From the NCBI GenBank assembly GCA_022695795.1, contig MU404136.1:1-64000 (forward strand): a DNA stretch of 64,000 nt, read 5' to 3'. The DNA is from Biscogniauxia marginata (taxonomy: Eukaryota; Ascomycota; Sordariomycetes; Xylariales; Xylariaceae). The position numbers and the translations under genes were made by a program. Positions within the stretch are counted from its first letter, which is position 1. Each line of letters opens with the position of its first letter. The notes under the pieces were generated by a model that worked only from the letters and a program-made list of their open reading frames with translations, did no database searches and had not been told where the DNA came from. Shown here one piece after another: positions 1 through 11,620 of this stretch.

Positions 1-3000
1 TGCCCTTAGCGATTTTTTTTTTCCACCCCTTTCTAATTCTCGCATTGGGGTTGAAAAAATAATAAATTTCAAAAAAAAAAAAACCCCAACATATTGCCCC
101 CCCCCCCCCCCCCTTTTTTTTTTTTACCTGTAAATAAATACTACTGACTTAAAAATCCCGTCAATATTTACCTTGAACTTTGTTTTTCTTTAAAAACAGA
201 AGATCTCGGGAGGAAGGGATCCCTCTGATGGAATACGAAGTATGCTAATCAATAAATAGAACAGATAGGTACAAGTACGACATTACATAGCGGCGGGGGG
301 AATCCTATGCAACGTCAATGTGCTCGGCCTGGCTTTTCTGCTTCTTTCTTCTTCCTCTTTTGGTTTTCAATAAATTTCACGCATGATATATCTATAGGCG
401 GGACGGTGGGGAAGAGTAGCCTTTCACTTCAGGATGGGATACATACCCTACCTAGTCGATGAGTGGATAATTGAGACTCTCTCTTTCTTTCTTTCTCTCA
501 AAAGGTAAAAATTTTGTTTTTGTTCTAAGCGTGGTAGGCGAACCTGTTAAGCATGTGAAAGGACTAGGTACATGTCGGGAAAAGGGGGCCGTGGATGATG
601 AGTGTACAGAGTTTTTTGTGTATACTAGGCAACAGCCACTGTGGCATATGTATATATACGCATAGTAAAGGAAGGGAAAGGGGGGAATGAGGGGGCGAGA
701 ACGAAAGGAATCATATGATACTTGCCTTCAACTATGCACGAACTTACCCAATGAAATAAGAGGGAGAGAGGATCATCTAAGGTACGTATGCATAGGTGAC
801 ACACAAACTTGTGGGTAACTATTCACTCAAAAAGTATTGGTGAATGGCTTGCTTCCCGTCATCTATCGCTTCTCATGCCGAGACTAGGGTAATATTTAGA
901 AGTCAGAAGAACAAATATTGTAGCTAGACGGCTTTGTATACTCGAGAAGGGGGAGAAAATCCTCTCGATACTACTAGGCTATTAAAGGGGTTAATTATCA
1001 CAAAGCATACACGCACTCACGCACACACACTCTCTCTATTATCCAAAGATGAAGGCTTCAAAAGTTGCGGAAGCTTCTATTCTCGAATTCCCGATTTGTT
1101 TGCCTAGCCCCTTCTCGATGAGCTTACTTAGGTACTTAGCTCCTCCAGGAGAGGAATAGGGGAGAGAGGAATTGCTCTCTTAAAGACGGGAGTCTTTGAG
1201 TTGGATGGTAATATCGTCCTGCTATGACTTAAGCAAGTCCCGGCCTATCTCTAGGATGACTAACCCCTCAAGTCAAACTAGAGTCTACGTATATACAGTC
1301 TTGATTCATTTCATATTCATCGTACTCGTCCTCATAATATAGTCCCCCTAAAAACCGTCACGGCAGATTTAAAACTGTGTAGTTGCAGGTTTTATTCCAC
1401 TGGCCATGATCGACACCGAGAAATGTTAATAGCTAGAGCCCGTTTACGATACAAAGCCCAACTCATCATCGGCCGAGAGTGCATTACTTCAGCTCTCTAT
1501 ACATACAATCATACAGCGAGCCCCTAATCCGGGGGTTCGCATTTAACCTAGGGGTCTCAATGATATGAACCGGGCAGCTGCGAGATCGACGATGGATATA
1601 GGACGAAGTTACTGAGTTATGAGAGAAGACCTTCGGGGAAGATGAATACAGACACATCTCGTAACTACTCTCCTTGGGAGAGAAACTTGTCTGGATATCT
1701 GCCCAATTTCTATCAGTACTTTCCCACCCACACCCAAAGTTGCTAAAGACTTCGTAACTCTCTATTCTCCTTATATCAACCTCCCCCCCCTATTATTGGC
1801 TTACCCCTATTCACATCTTAATAATTGGCATAGCCATGCAATTGCCTATCAGCTAGCCCGCCCAAACAGTAAATATGGCAGCAACGTGATTTCCCAGGGG
1901 TGGTTACTATGAAGTGATATTCCTCGAGTCTTGCAGGACGAGGTCCGTGGGTTAACTTTTTTTTTTGTTTCCGACAACGAACAGACTTGTTTGAATCCTC
2001 TCAGACGTTGAGCTTAGTTAACCGCCTGCCCCCCTTTACACCACAGAAAAGCAGTTAGTTTGGCCCTGTGTTTATCTTTGACCGCTTACGTTGTCGATAT
2101 ATATACATAGGTACCTATGCATATTATAAAACTCTTCCCTCCCCTATAATCGTACTGTACCTGGCGGGTATCCATCCATCCACCTCATCTGCCCGACGTG
2201 GTACCGCATAGGCCGCATGCACGCCAGCTTACTCTGCCTCTCTCTGCCTTACCTTACCGTACGCGTTTTTTTAAGTTTCAGTCATCGGTTCACTGCTAAC
2301 CCGTAAGCTAACCTGCATATCCTATATATATCTACAACTTTTCTTTTTCTTTTTCTTTTGCCACCTGCAGTGGTGAATTTCGATCCGCTGGTCCGAGTCC
2401 TCTCTGCAACTATCCGCTGCAAGTACCTAGGTAGCCATAAACATGTCTTGCCGATCTATGTACGAGCAAGTACCGTACATGCATGCATACCTCGGTACCT
2501 ACCTACCTATCTAAGTCTTTTAAGTTGCGCGAAGCGCATTGCCGCCAGGGCACTTTAAAAACCCCCGACTGGCCTAGCGAATTAGGAAGGAAAAGGGAGA
2601 AGGCTTTGTAACTCATCACTTTTCTTTCTTTTTTTCCCCCATTTTCTTCGAATTATTTGCGTAAATACAAAGCAACATCATGCCACCAAGGAGGATCGGC
2701 TCATTGATTTTTGATCAATACCCGAATATTGTTACACTGGTTGATTGATTACCTGCGCGATCGAAAAACTCGGTGGCGCTGAAAGTTCGGTAGGCGGAAC
2801 GAAACGAAACAAAACGAAACGAGTGGGCAATTGTGCAGAAAATTTTCATCGATAGGAGAGCCATGCATGCATTGCAAGTCGTGTATGTATGTAAGATCAA
2901 ACGCAGCCTTGCCTCAGGTGTATGTACTTTAGACATACATATTCAGGGGGGACCTTTGTACTCTGTTCCCGTACCGATATCGCTCCGGTGCGTATTATTA

Positions 3001-3989
3001 TTACACGCACGAGTTGTGTAAGGTAATTAGACATAGGTAGATATCAGCCAGCCTCTCGGTATGAATGACGGGGCTCTTCGTGAAACGATAAAACTTTTCA
3101 GATTTTAATCTAATTAGTGGCGAACAACTCAACTCTAGGCGTATGTAGTACTAGGAAATTCCTCCTGAACTTCCCACCAGCGAGCCAAGCCCGCCCGGCC
3201 CCGAGTCTCCCGTTGCACCACATCCTCGGCAGACCACACTATGAAAACAACGTTCTGTCTTTTCGAATGGCGAGCATGATAATTTAAAAAAAAATCTTTC
3301 TCGCAGGATTGACTCTGCGTGCCCCGGGGGCCAAAAATTTGTACGAGCGAATACGAGTCTATGTCCCTTGTCGCTGTGAAAGAACAGACTTACCGTGCCT
3401 CCGGAGCCCTGCGTGTGGTATGTATCTTGGGGAGGTGAATAGGTACGTATGTAACATAGGCAAAGCCCCCTAGAGCCTGATAGGGTTTTCAGCTACAGTG
3501 TGTAAGCTAAGGCGGGATATATATCGATATGCTGGATGGAACGCGCGGCCATATGGGTAACCCGTTGTTCTTCAAGCTACGGGCCATGAGCTTGTTTCGG
3601 TCTCGCTCTCTAGACTAGATTAGGTAGAGCCGGTTGATGTGCACGCGGGTGATTAGAGCTCACGAGGATGTTGCGATCGATCTCAGATGGAGCTTAGGTG
3701 TAGTGATGAAGCTGAGCTGGTAATTGTGTAGGTAATCTGACTCATTCTAGCTCATGAGCTTTTACCGACTTACTTTATTTAATCCAACTCATTCCATATC
3801 GACTACTGACCACACTGGCTTTTTATTGTCGAAAGAAAGAGTGCCTGGTTAGGACTTCTAACGCAGGCAAGCGTCTGCCTTATAGATAGCCCCTCCGCCT
3901 TAGTGTGTATATATAGAGAGAGAGCAACTGTGAATGACGAAAATTTTTCTTCCTGCCTGGCTGATTAAAATCTAATTACGGATGTTCAT
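1..3989. other. Gene-free region left of cut9
   Basis: No reading frame here has coding character, splice-compatible continuation or a recognisable domain. The left end has A runs, a run of 17 C directly followed by 12 T (97-125), a CA-rich stretch near 1010-1035, short GAAAC repeats near 2795-2822 and a GA run near 3917. The part next to 3990 should include the 3' UTR of the minus-strand gene cut9. Confidence 0.6.
97..125. repeat. poly-C/poly-T tract
   Basis: Seventeen consecutive C are followed directly by twelve T. It is a simple homopolymer tract. Its length may be inexact because such runs are prone to sequencing error. Confidence 0.9.
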
Positions 3990-5720
3990 TTAAATCAGTA
4001 AGCTGGCTGTCTCTTCAAGAGCCTTATTCAACAACTCAGTTGCGATAGGGTCTTGTGGATGTATAGCTAGAGCTTCGTGTAGGACCTCAACCGCCTGGTC
4101 GAACTTTCCCCCTTGCTCCATGTATATCAGCCCCTTGGCCGAGAAAATTGCGGCATCCTTGCCGCCCTGTCGCAGGACTTCGTCGAATTGTTCGAGGGCC
4201 TCTTCATATCGTTTTGCACGTCGGTAGGCGTGTGCTAGATTTGTCCGCGCCGAGAGCCATGCTAGCGGCTCCGAGTCTATATCCTCGGCCACCTCTAGGG
4301 CTTTGAGGAAGAGCGTGGCGGCATCCTGGGGTCGATCTTGATGGTAGTAGACAACACCCATCTCATTCAACAGGAGTGGATCGGTTTTGCATAGACTATA
4401 TGCGGTTTTGAGAAACTCATCGGCTAGTGTCATGTTGTTGAGAGCGTGGTTTTGCATCCCGAGGAAGACCTGCGGGAGGTGTGTGCCCATGAATAACCTA
4501 GCGGCTGTCGAGTATGCTGATATGGCTTGGTCGTGCTCCCCTTCGGCAGCAAAGGTATGGGCAAAGCCAATCCAGGCGGGACCAAAGTGGGCATCCATCA
4601 TGCTAGCCTTGCTAAAGTACCGTCTCGCCTCGGCGATCTTGTCTATGGAGAAGTAATATATACCCACAGCAAGCCAGGTGCATGGTTCCTCAGGATGATT
4701 GTCAGCAAGATCATGGGCTATAAGAAACAAGACATTTTTCATCTTAAGCTCGTATAGGCAGGCGAGGTGTAAGGGATAGATGCTGAAATTGTATTTGTCT
4801 TCCTGGAGAACAGAATCGGTAATAGCCAAGGCATCTTTGTATCTGCATTGGGTGTATAACAGATCTGCCCGGGCAAGTAATAGGTCCGGGTTTGAGGAGA
4901 GGTTGTAGTGAGTTGATAAGGTCTCGCAAGCAGATGTGAAGGCGTCCGGATTTCGGTATTTGGAAAGCCGGGTGGTATAGAGCATCTTGGTGAACTCAGC
5001 GGCCTCTTGAGAAGATGACGAGTCCCCCGGGACTGTGATAGCATCAAAATCGAGCGAATCAAGGAATTGCCATTCTTCATCGGGCGACATGAGCGAGTTC
5101 TTCATGAGCTGCTGGAAAGCCTCAAAGCACTGGACATCAACCCGCACAGCATCTTTGTAGCATTCCTTGGCACGGTCAAAAGCATTCTGCTTAGCGTAGC
5201 AGATACCCCTCAGAAAGCACATGGCAGCTTCAAAGCGTCTATTAGCTGCGGCTTCGTCTGAGCCGTCATCTTTACGGTCTTGTGCCGTCCTCGAAGCACC
5301 CCTACTAGCATGTGTAGTCCCACGGCCGCTAGTGTGGTGCGTCTTCCGCTTGTGTGCTGGGTTCGAAATGAGATGAGTGGGATTTCGCTCGCCGAGCACA
5401 GCCAGAGCCTCATCGAAGCGAGACTGTTTAATGAAGCAATGCGCAGCTAGATACTGACATGAGGGATTCCGGGTGATGAGGTCTTGCTTGGATAGAAAGG
5501 ATTGTGCCCTTGTGTAGTTGCCAGTAGCGAAATGAACTTGTGCGAGCCAGAAAGCATCGTTATCATCATCTACAAACCGGGGTAAGCATAAGATTGACTA
5601 TGTTGGATAGGCGCGAGACCGACTCGTGAGGGCGAGGAGTTTGTCCCCGATAAATATGGCCGACTCGTATTGAGCTTTATTCAAGGCATCTTGCCTCCAC
5701 TCGCGAAGGAAGCTTTCCAT
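3990..5720 (-). CDS. cut9: Anaphase-promoting complex TPR subunit Cut9/Cdc16 (APC6)
   Basis: Two exons on the minus strand, 5720-5624 and 5569-3990, give about 558 aa. The 54-nt intron starts GTCGGT and ends TTTGTAG. It is needed because the unspliced frame meets a stop, and splicing rebuilds the conserved N-terminal run TNDDNDAFWLAQVHFATGNY. The protein is nearly all tetratricopeptide repeats, for example CFLRGICYAKQNAFDRAKEC and FGPAWIGFAHTFAAEGEHDQ. A basic Ser/Thr-rich insert lies around residues 95-130. In this family Cut9/Cdc16 is a scaffold subunit of the APC/C ubiquitin ligase that targets securin and cyclin B in the nucleus. The length is slightly short of the yeast proteins (670-840 aa), mainly in the tails. 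The start is the first ATG, giving MESFLREWRQDAL. It is divergent from the SGNH hydrolase gene. The family call is firm; the donor site is weaker than consensus. Confidence 0.9.
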
Positions 5721-6775
5721 TGGCAAGGCAGAGTTGGATTGATAGACACTGGATTATTGAGAGCCCACCCCCCTGCTGGTTTGGTTTGACGTGGGGGATT
5801 TTTGAGTATTAAGACGCGTATATGAATCCAATGTGTATATGCGTGTGTATTAAATTGGGATATCCCATCAGCTTCCGCGGGGTAGAGGGGCTTTAGATAT
5901 TCCTATCGCTATCGAAGGCGCATTTGCCCTTTCCCTGTGATTGTTGAACCCTCGAGGCAGGCGGCGACGACAAGGCTCTCACTCATGACTTAGCAACTGT
6001 GGACGCAAAGTGCTTGTTTAGGTAGGTATCGCCGATAGTGAGAAAATGTTGATGTTGTTGACGTTGTTGTTATTGTTGGTAGCTGTAGTGGGGCTCTCCA
6101 TGACCCGCCCTATAATCAATTTTGGTTGGCTAATGGCAGTAGCGTAGCCTTAACCCCACTCCCAAGCAGCAGGGACTTGACCTTTGCTCAATTTGGCAAT
6201 ATATGGGTCACACCAGTGTGTTAGTGCCTTATTATAGGTACGTCAACGCCCTTATCTTTTCCTGAACCTGCAAGCCTCTTCTTCCTTACAATTTCTGCTC
6301 CCTGAATTCGCGCCTCGAGGATTAAACAGCTACGGCTGATAAGCAGGCACTCCGAGTTGAGGTGCAGGATGGAAATCCGTTCGTTCCGGACCAACTCAGG
6401 ATCTGTTTCCAAATACGGGGTTCAGGGGGTGGGGACAGAGATCGATCTCTCCGTATCTCTCCCTCCCTTTATAGCACGAGCGCTGCGTCTTGATGGGAGC
6501 GTGCCGACTTGCCGTACAAGCTCATCCTCACTCCTTCAATCAGGAGTCGTGCCAAGTAGAGCTGGCAACGATTTCCAAATAAGCAGAGGCGCCTTTCTCT
6601 TGGCGTTCAACAGGACAATGCATGGACACAAACAAAAAAGGGCGGGATTGGGGACATCTCTTTCACCAGCCCGACCAAATCCCAATCTCGCCCTTCTACT
6701 CTTCCATCGTCCATGTCTTTGATAAAGGAGCTACACTTCTCGATTGCATCCTCTAGCCGCCGGTAGCACGCCACA
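5721..6775. other. Divergent promoter region, cut9 / SGNH hydrolase
   Basis: This 1.05-kb spacer lies between two divergent start codons and should hold both promoters and 5' leaders. A TTG-rich stretch lies near 6055-6080. Open frames here lack coding features. Confidence 0.5.
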
Positions 6776-7750
6776 ATGCTCGGCTCTATTAAATTGAATT
6801 ATAAACTGATAGCGGTTTCCGCCGTGATCGTCGTCTTGCTCGGTAGGCTTGCTTTACTTCACAGGTTGCCGAGTAGCATCTCAGGACTAATCCAGTTGTG
6901 AATAGTTGGTTTATTCTCTACCTCGGTCGACGCCGACTACCAATGGAGCCGCCTATCCAATAGCCACGGTAGCGGCGACGATAACACCACCCAGGATGGC
7001 CCTATAGCAGGCGGCATGCCTCTTCGCATCATGTTCTTAGGCGCTTCGATAACGCGCGGCGAACAATCCACTGGCGATAGAGGCTATCGGCTACATATGC
7101 GCGAGAAGCTCACGGCTCTTGGAAACCCCGTCAACTGTGTCGGCTTCAATCGCTTCGGCGACTTCGAGGACAACGACGTCGAGGGATATGGAGCCAACCG
7201 AGTCCGCGAGATCCACGCGCATGCAGAGCAGGCTGTTCCGCCTTTGCAACCGAATCTAATCCTCATTCAAGTAGGGACTAGTGACTGCTTCCGGAACGAC
7301 GAGCCTCTTACTCTTCTTATCCGGATGCGCGAAATGGTAGACTACTTGCTTGAGGCCTCTCCGCGAGCGACTGTGCTCCTGTCCACCCTCGTCACCACGC
7401 CAAACCTAACATTCGAACCTTGCGTGCTAAGTGTGAATGCGCAAATCCGACAGGTGTTCAACGACCTTATCCGCGAACAGAAACCGGTTGCATTGGCTGA
7501 GATGCATTTCAACCAAGGGCTACCGCATCGTCCAAACATTACCGATTTTGTACCAGATCAGATACATCCAACCGATGAAGGTTACATCATGATGGGCGAC
7601 ATATTTATGCAGGCAATCCGTGAGGTCGAAGCAAAGGGTTTTCTCCAGCCTCCAGTAGACGTCGGTATTCCTAATGACGGCAACCACGGAAGAGAAGAGG
7701 AAGACAGGATTCGAGAGAAAACGCAAGCAGAACACCCGCTCAACTTGTGA
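6776..7750 (+). CDS. Membrane-anchored or secreted SGNH/GDSL hydrolase
   Basis: Two exons, 6776-6842 and 6906-7750, give about 303 aa. The 63-nt intron has GTAGGC, a GACTAAT branch site and a GAATAG end. Splicing adds an N-terminal hydrophobic segment (AVSAVIVVLLVGLF, residues ~13-26) ahead of the catalytic domain, so a signal peptide or type II anchor is likely. Without that exon the frame would start at an internal Met (7016). Block I is FLGASITRG with the nucleophile Ser, and block V is DQIHPTDEGY with Asp and His. It most resembles the XynB-like SGNH group of carbohydrate esterases and lipases. Block III, normally GxND, reads VGTSD, so the oxyanion Asn is replaced by Ser. The C-terminal ~40 residues are polar and charged. 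The substrate is unknown; deacetylation of a wall or plant polysaccharide is only a family-based guess. Confidence 0.85.
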
Positions 7751-9813
7751 AATAGGAATAGACATGGGCTCGATTGGGGTCAAACTTTAACTTAAGTCCT
7801 GCGGCATCTGCCCTAGCCCTGCCAGTCATAGCATGAAACCTACTCATAAAAGTGTCGGAATGCGAACGCCACTGGGAATATCGACGCCATAAGTCGCGAC
7901 GCCTTGGACATATGATGGTCAATACTCAAACACGCTTGAGGAACAAAAGCAATACCATCATAGAAGACGGGCGAGGCCTGGTCATGCTCACATGGGCCTG
8001 TCAGCACTGTTACTCGCATGAGAATACGTTACCCATAGCTCGTACCGGGTCTCAGGTGGCCCTTTCTAGCATTTTGTGTTCAAGCTAATTGCTCGAAGTA
8101 CAAATCGACACAACGTCGAGTCATCCTCCGCACACGTCCATGATAATTCCATTATTCTCGACAGGTTCTAGTCGAACCCTGGGGGTTCTCCATGACAGGT
8201 ATTGCGTTTGGTAACCCTGATATATATCTTTGGAGGTGCTATATTCTGCGGGGGGTAGTTGAAACTCGGAATTCCGAGAAATGTAAACTAGGATTTGTAG
8301 GCGTCTTCGAGCTTAATACGGCGAGTAGACCAGCCTCTGACATGTAATAGGTAGAAGCAACCGTAATTCAAATAATATAACAAATAATATAACACATAAT
8401 AGCTCCATTCGTAAATGATACTCTGTTACGTCTGACAGATTATGGATACCTCGGTGTATAGCGACTATACTTTTCCCTCGTCCTGTTGGGTAACTAGCGC
8501 ATTCTAGCCTGCAAGTAATTGTGAATTTTCTCATTTGAATTATCTAAGTATATGATAATTTAGCTTTTTTCTCAGTCGATCCTGTTTCTTGTGATGCGAG
8601 GCTTCATCGAACTGGAGATAGGCCGAGGTAGCCACAGTGTGATACGCACGCAGGGGCTATAGTCCGGCGGATGTTTAATATACATAAGTCCTTGTTATAT
8701 TCCTCATTAAACATCCTCTTCAGTCTCCGCTCTCTTGCGCATTTTCTCCCGTGAATGTCAAGTCTGCCCCCTATACCCCTTAGCCTGTCAGTTGGGGGAA
8801 GAATTAGCTACCATATGTTGATCAATGCAAGTGGCGATTGAGACACTATGCTAAACGCACACTGACCGGGTCTTAAGAGGTAGGCACGGACATTCTTGGA
8901 TTGCTTTGGGGTAGTTTACGTGTGTCCAATGAGATGCGATGAACTTGGATCTGCGAATGGTGAGAATATGGCCATAGCAGATGGAAAGGGGGACGGCTTA
9001 CTCGATATTCCACTTTCATGTCTGGTTAGCTCGTCTAAGTTTACACGAGGACTCCTTTCTTCAAGTAATCCTTTATGGGTTTCTAGACATTATATTCAAC
9101 GAGGCTAAATTGGGTAGAAATACATGTAAATGTTAACAGGAGGAAGTTGGGTAAGAGTATGGGTAGGAATAATGTCCCGCTGAGTCTACCAAGAATCATG
9201 TATCTAATTGAATGTTCAGACGCAGGAGTAGTTAAGAGCATATTTATCTCCCGTTTCTATTGCTTTTGGGTGCAACTCCCTAGTTCAGGCGAGACACCAC
9301 TCCTTTTCTTTACAATTTATCAAGGAAGTAAATACATTAAGAGCAAAATACACTCCTCCGAATGAATCAACAGGCGGCGTAGATGTGCCAGACACACATC
9401 TTCTATGTTTAATTGATATCTACGTAGCTATTTGTACTTAGTTCACATCGACCCTAGTGCCTTGATGTAAGAAACGCATATGCATGCTCATTCATCATGG
9501 TGTCCACATACATGCGGATGTTCCACGCAGCCTGGATAGATGCCAATGATCAAACCATCAAACATATTTTTGTTTAAAAAGAGAAAAGAAGAAGAAGAAA
9601 CTGGACACTGTTATATACAAATTCTAGGTGGCGTTTATACAATTCGGATTTTTTGATCACTAAGGGCCTATATACAAAACGTCACCAGGACGCAACAGCT
9701 CCCCTTGCCTCGGACCCGGAGGAGAGGGATTATAATTCGAAGAAGACAGAAGAGAAGAGGTGAAAGGAATAAAGAATGAAAACGCGAAGATACGGCATAA
9801 CCACGCCGCCAGG
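7751..9813. other. Convergent 3' region, no gene seen
   Basis: This 2.06-kb stretch lies between the convergent SGNH hydrolase and secreted-protein genes. It is rather AT-rich and contains an imperfect AATATAACA duplication near 8370-8400. No frame shows coding character. Confidence 0.55.
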
Positions 9814-10488
9814 TCACATAGCCAGCGACAGCTCCCCCGTGGGGTAATCAATATTCCAGACGCCCGCCGCGTCCAGCACGGGCTGCGCGCCCAGCGTGTG
9901 CGGGCACACGGGATCTCCCTGTCCGGGCGTCCAGTCGCACTTCTCGTCGTAGCCGTAGCGGCAGACGGGGTCGTATATATTATACAGCTCGTAGTTCTGC
10001 CTCGCCCACGAGCCCTCGGCGCAGCCGGCGAGCCACCCGGGGCTCGCGGCCGCGAACGGCAGCGCCAGAGCTGTGCCGTTGAGCACGTCGGCGCAGGCCT
10101 CGATCCCGGCGTACTCCCACCGGGCCGCGGTCTGTCCGCCCGCCGCCGGCGCCTCCAGCGCCGACGCTCCCGTCGCCAGGTAGTTCCACGCGTCGTACGA
10201 TATGTCGTAGGCGCCGCCCGACTGGTCGATGTGCAGCAGGTGCACGGCCCGCCCCGAGTCCGCCGAGGTCACCTTCACGCACGGCGTGTCGCAGCTCGGC
10301 GCTAGCGGCCAGTACGCGACCCGGTTCACATCGATCTTGCACCCGAGGACCCCCGTCGAGGATGAGTACCGGTCGTGCGGCGTCACCGCGATGCTGCCAG
10401 ACTGGCGCGGCGCGAGGTCGGGTGTGGCTCCTAGGGGCGAGGCTGCCGCTGCTGCTAGGAGGGGGAGGAGGGTGTTCAGGGTGAACAT
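9814..10488 (-). CDS. Conserved fungal secreted cysteine-containing protein, function unknown
   Basis: A single-exon gene of 224 aa. The N-terminus MFTLNTLLPLLAAAAASPLG is a clear signal peptide, and a possible processing site (APRQ) follows at about residue 28. The mature part contains eight cysteines. Its conserved core includes VTPHDRYSSSTGVLGCKID, NRVAYWP and LLHIDQSGGAYDISYDAWNY, a signature I recognise from uncharacterised secreted proteins of many moulds. The compact beta-rich appearance suggests a barrel fold such as double-psi, but that is inference. No catalytic motif is visible. The gene is far more GC-rich than its flanks and uses mostly G/C third bases, which fits a highly expressed gene. 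A TATA-like site lies about 140 bp upstream. It could be a wall-associated protein or an effector; the sequence does not decide. Confidence 0.82.
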   Translation of the reverse strand: MFTLNTLLPLLAAAAASPLGATPDLAPRQSGSIAVTPHDRYSSSTGVLGCKIDVNRVAYWPLAPSCDTPCVKVTSADSGRAVHLLHIDQSGGAYDISYDAWNYLATGASALEAPAAGGQTAARWEYAGIEACADVLNGTALALPFAAASPGWLAGCAEGSWARQNYELYNIYDPVCRYGYDEKCDWTPGQGDPVCPHTLGAQPVLDAAGVWNIDYPTGELSLAM

Positions 10489-10627
10489 GTTTCGCTAGTA
10501 AGAAAAGGAGAGACTTGTTTGAAGCTTTCTTTTTGTTCTTATTTTTGTCTTTTTGGTTTACTACTGGTAAAAAAAAAAAAAAAGAAGGGAGTGGACTGGA
10601 GGCAAGAATAAAACATACAACTGCCTG

Positions 10628-10640
10628 GCTTATATACAGA
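10628..10640 (-). promoter_or_regulatory. TATA-like element of the secreted-protein gene
   Basis: On the minus strand the sequence reads TGTATATAAGCC about 140 nt before the ATG at 10488. A pyrimidine-rich leader with a long T run follows. Position and sequence fit a core promoter, but the transcription start is not visible directly. Confidence 0.45.
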
Positions 10641-11579
10641 TATATCGTGGCGAGTGGCGGCATGTGATGAAGGCAAGGGAGCGAGTGAGAGACTAACTGA
10701 ATAACAATAATGATTAGGAATCCTGTATACATTCTCATGTGCTAGTGCCAACAGTTATATACTGGCTTCACGGCTTCTACTCACTGAGTTACTCCGCGAG
10801 AGATTCTTGTGTCTCCATTCAGCATCAAGCCCTGCCCCCGGTTTGAACCCCCAACCGTCCATTCCACCGAGGGAGAACATAGTGAAGATTCTGCGAGATT
10901 TCAGTTCTGTCAAGACCCTGAAGAGAGAAACGGGAAGGATATCCAGCATGTAGACAGGGGGGGGAGATCACACTAGGATCCTCCAGGATTGAGGGATTAG
11001 TAAGGGGTATCTTACGATGTTAAAGGGACATTGGTTCTGAACTATTCAGTTATTTGATCATGTGGTTAGTTCGTAGTTCTCATGAATAGTCGTCCAGCTG
11101 TCGACTGTTTGAAACGGTACCCGCTTTGTAGGTAGTTAAGAACACGAAGGGATGAGATAATATCTGCTTTTGACCAATAGCGGCGCGGCATAATAGACGT
11201 AGTGAGAGAGTTGATGAACCAACCAACGTAACTCGGAGGAATGAAAACAGACTATCTATTTATATGCTGAAATGTAACCCCAGGCCCTACCAACATGCAG
11301 CCAATTTAATTAAGCTTAAACTTCCGTCACTGGCCGTCACATTAGGTTCTTTAGAAGTAGCTCTTCCAATACCCTATGAACTAGTAAAACGCACATATGG
11401 AAAGAAAAGAAAAAGAAGAAACAGATCTCGGTTGTCATGTTGCATCCTAGTAAGAAACACATGGAACCGGGCGTTTGGATTCAAGGGACGGTGGGCTGGG
11501 TGATACCATCATCCAGGATCTCACGCGGCCGTAGTATCTGCAGGTACACACACGTGCGAGAAAAGAAAAGAAGGGGATG

Positions 11580-11620
11580 TTTTTATTTTTTTTTTATTTT
11601 TTTTTTATTTTTTTTTTTAA
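11580..11620. repeat. T-rich homopolymer tract
   Basis: About forty bases of almost pure T broken by single A bases. It is low-complexity sequence with no coding role. Confidence 0.8.

Noticed and set aside
6357..6722. 121-codon frame between cut9 and the SGNH gene
   Set aside because: No conserved motif; it lies in the promoter of the SGNH gene and ends just before its first exon.
9980..10738. 252-codon minus-strand frame overlapping the secreted-protein gene
   Set aside because: It is another frame of the same GC-rich gene, with Arg/Ala-rich nonsense translation and no signal peptide or domain.
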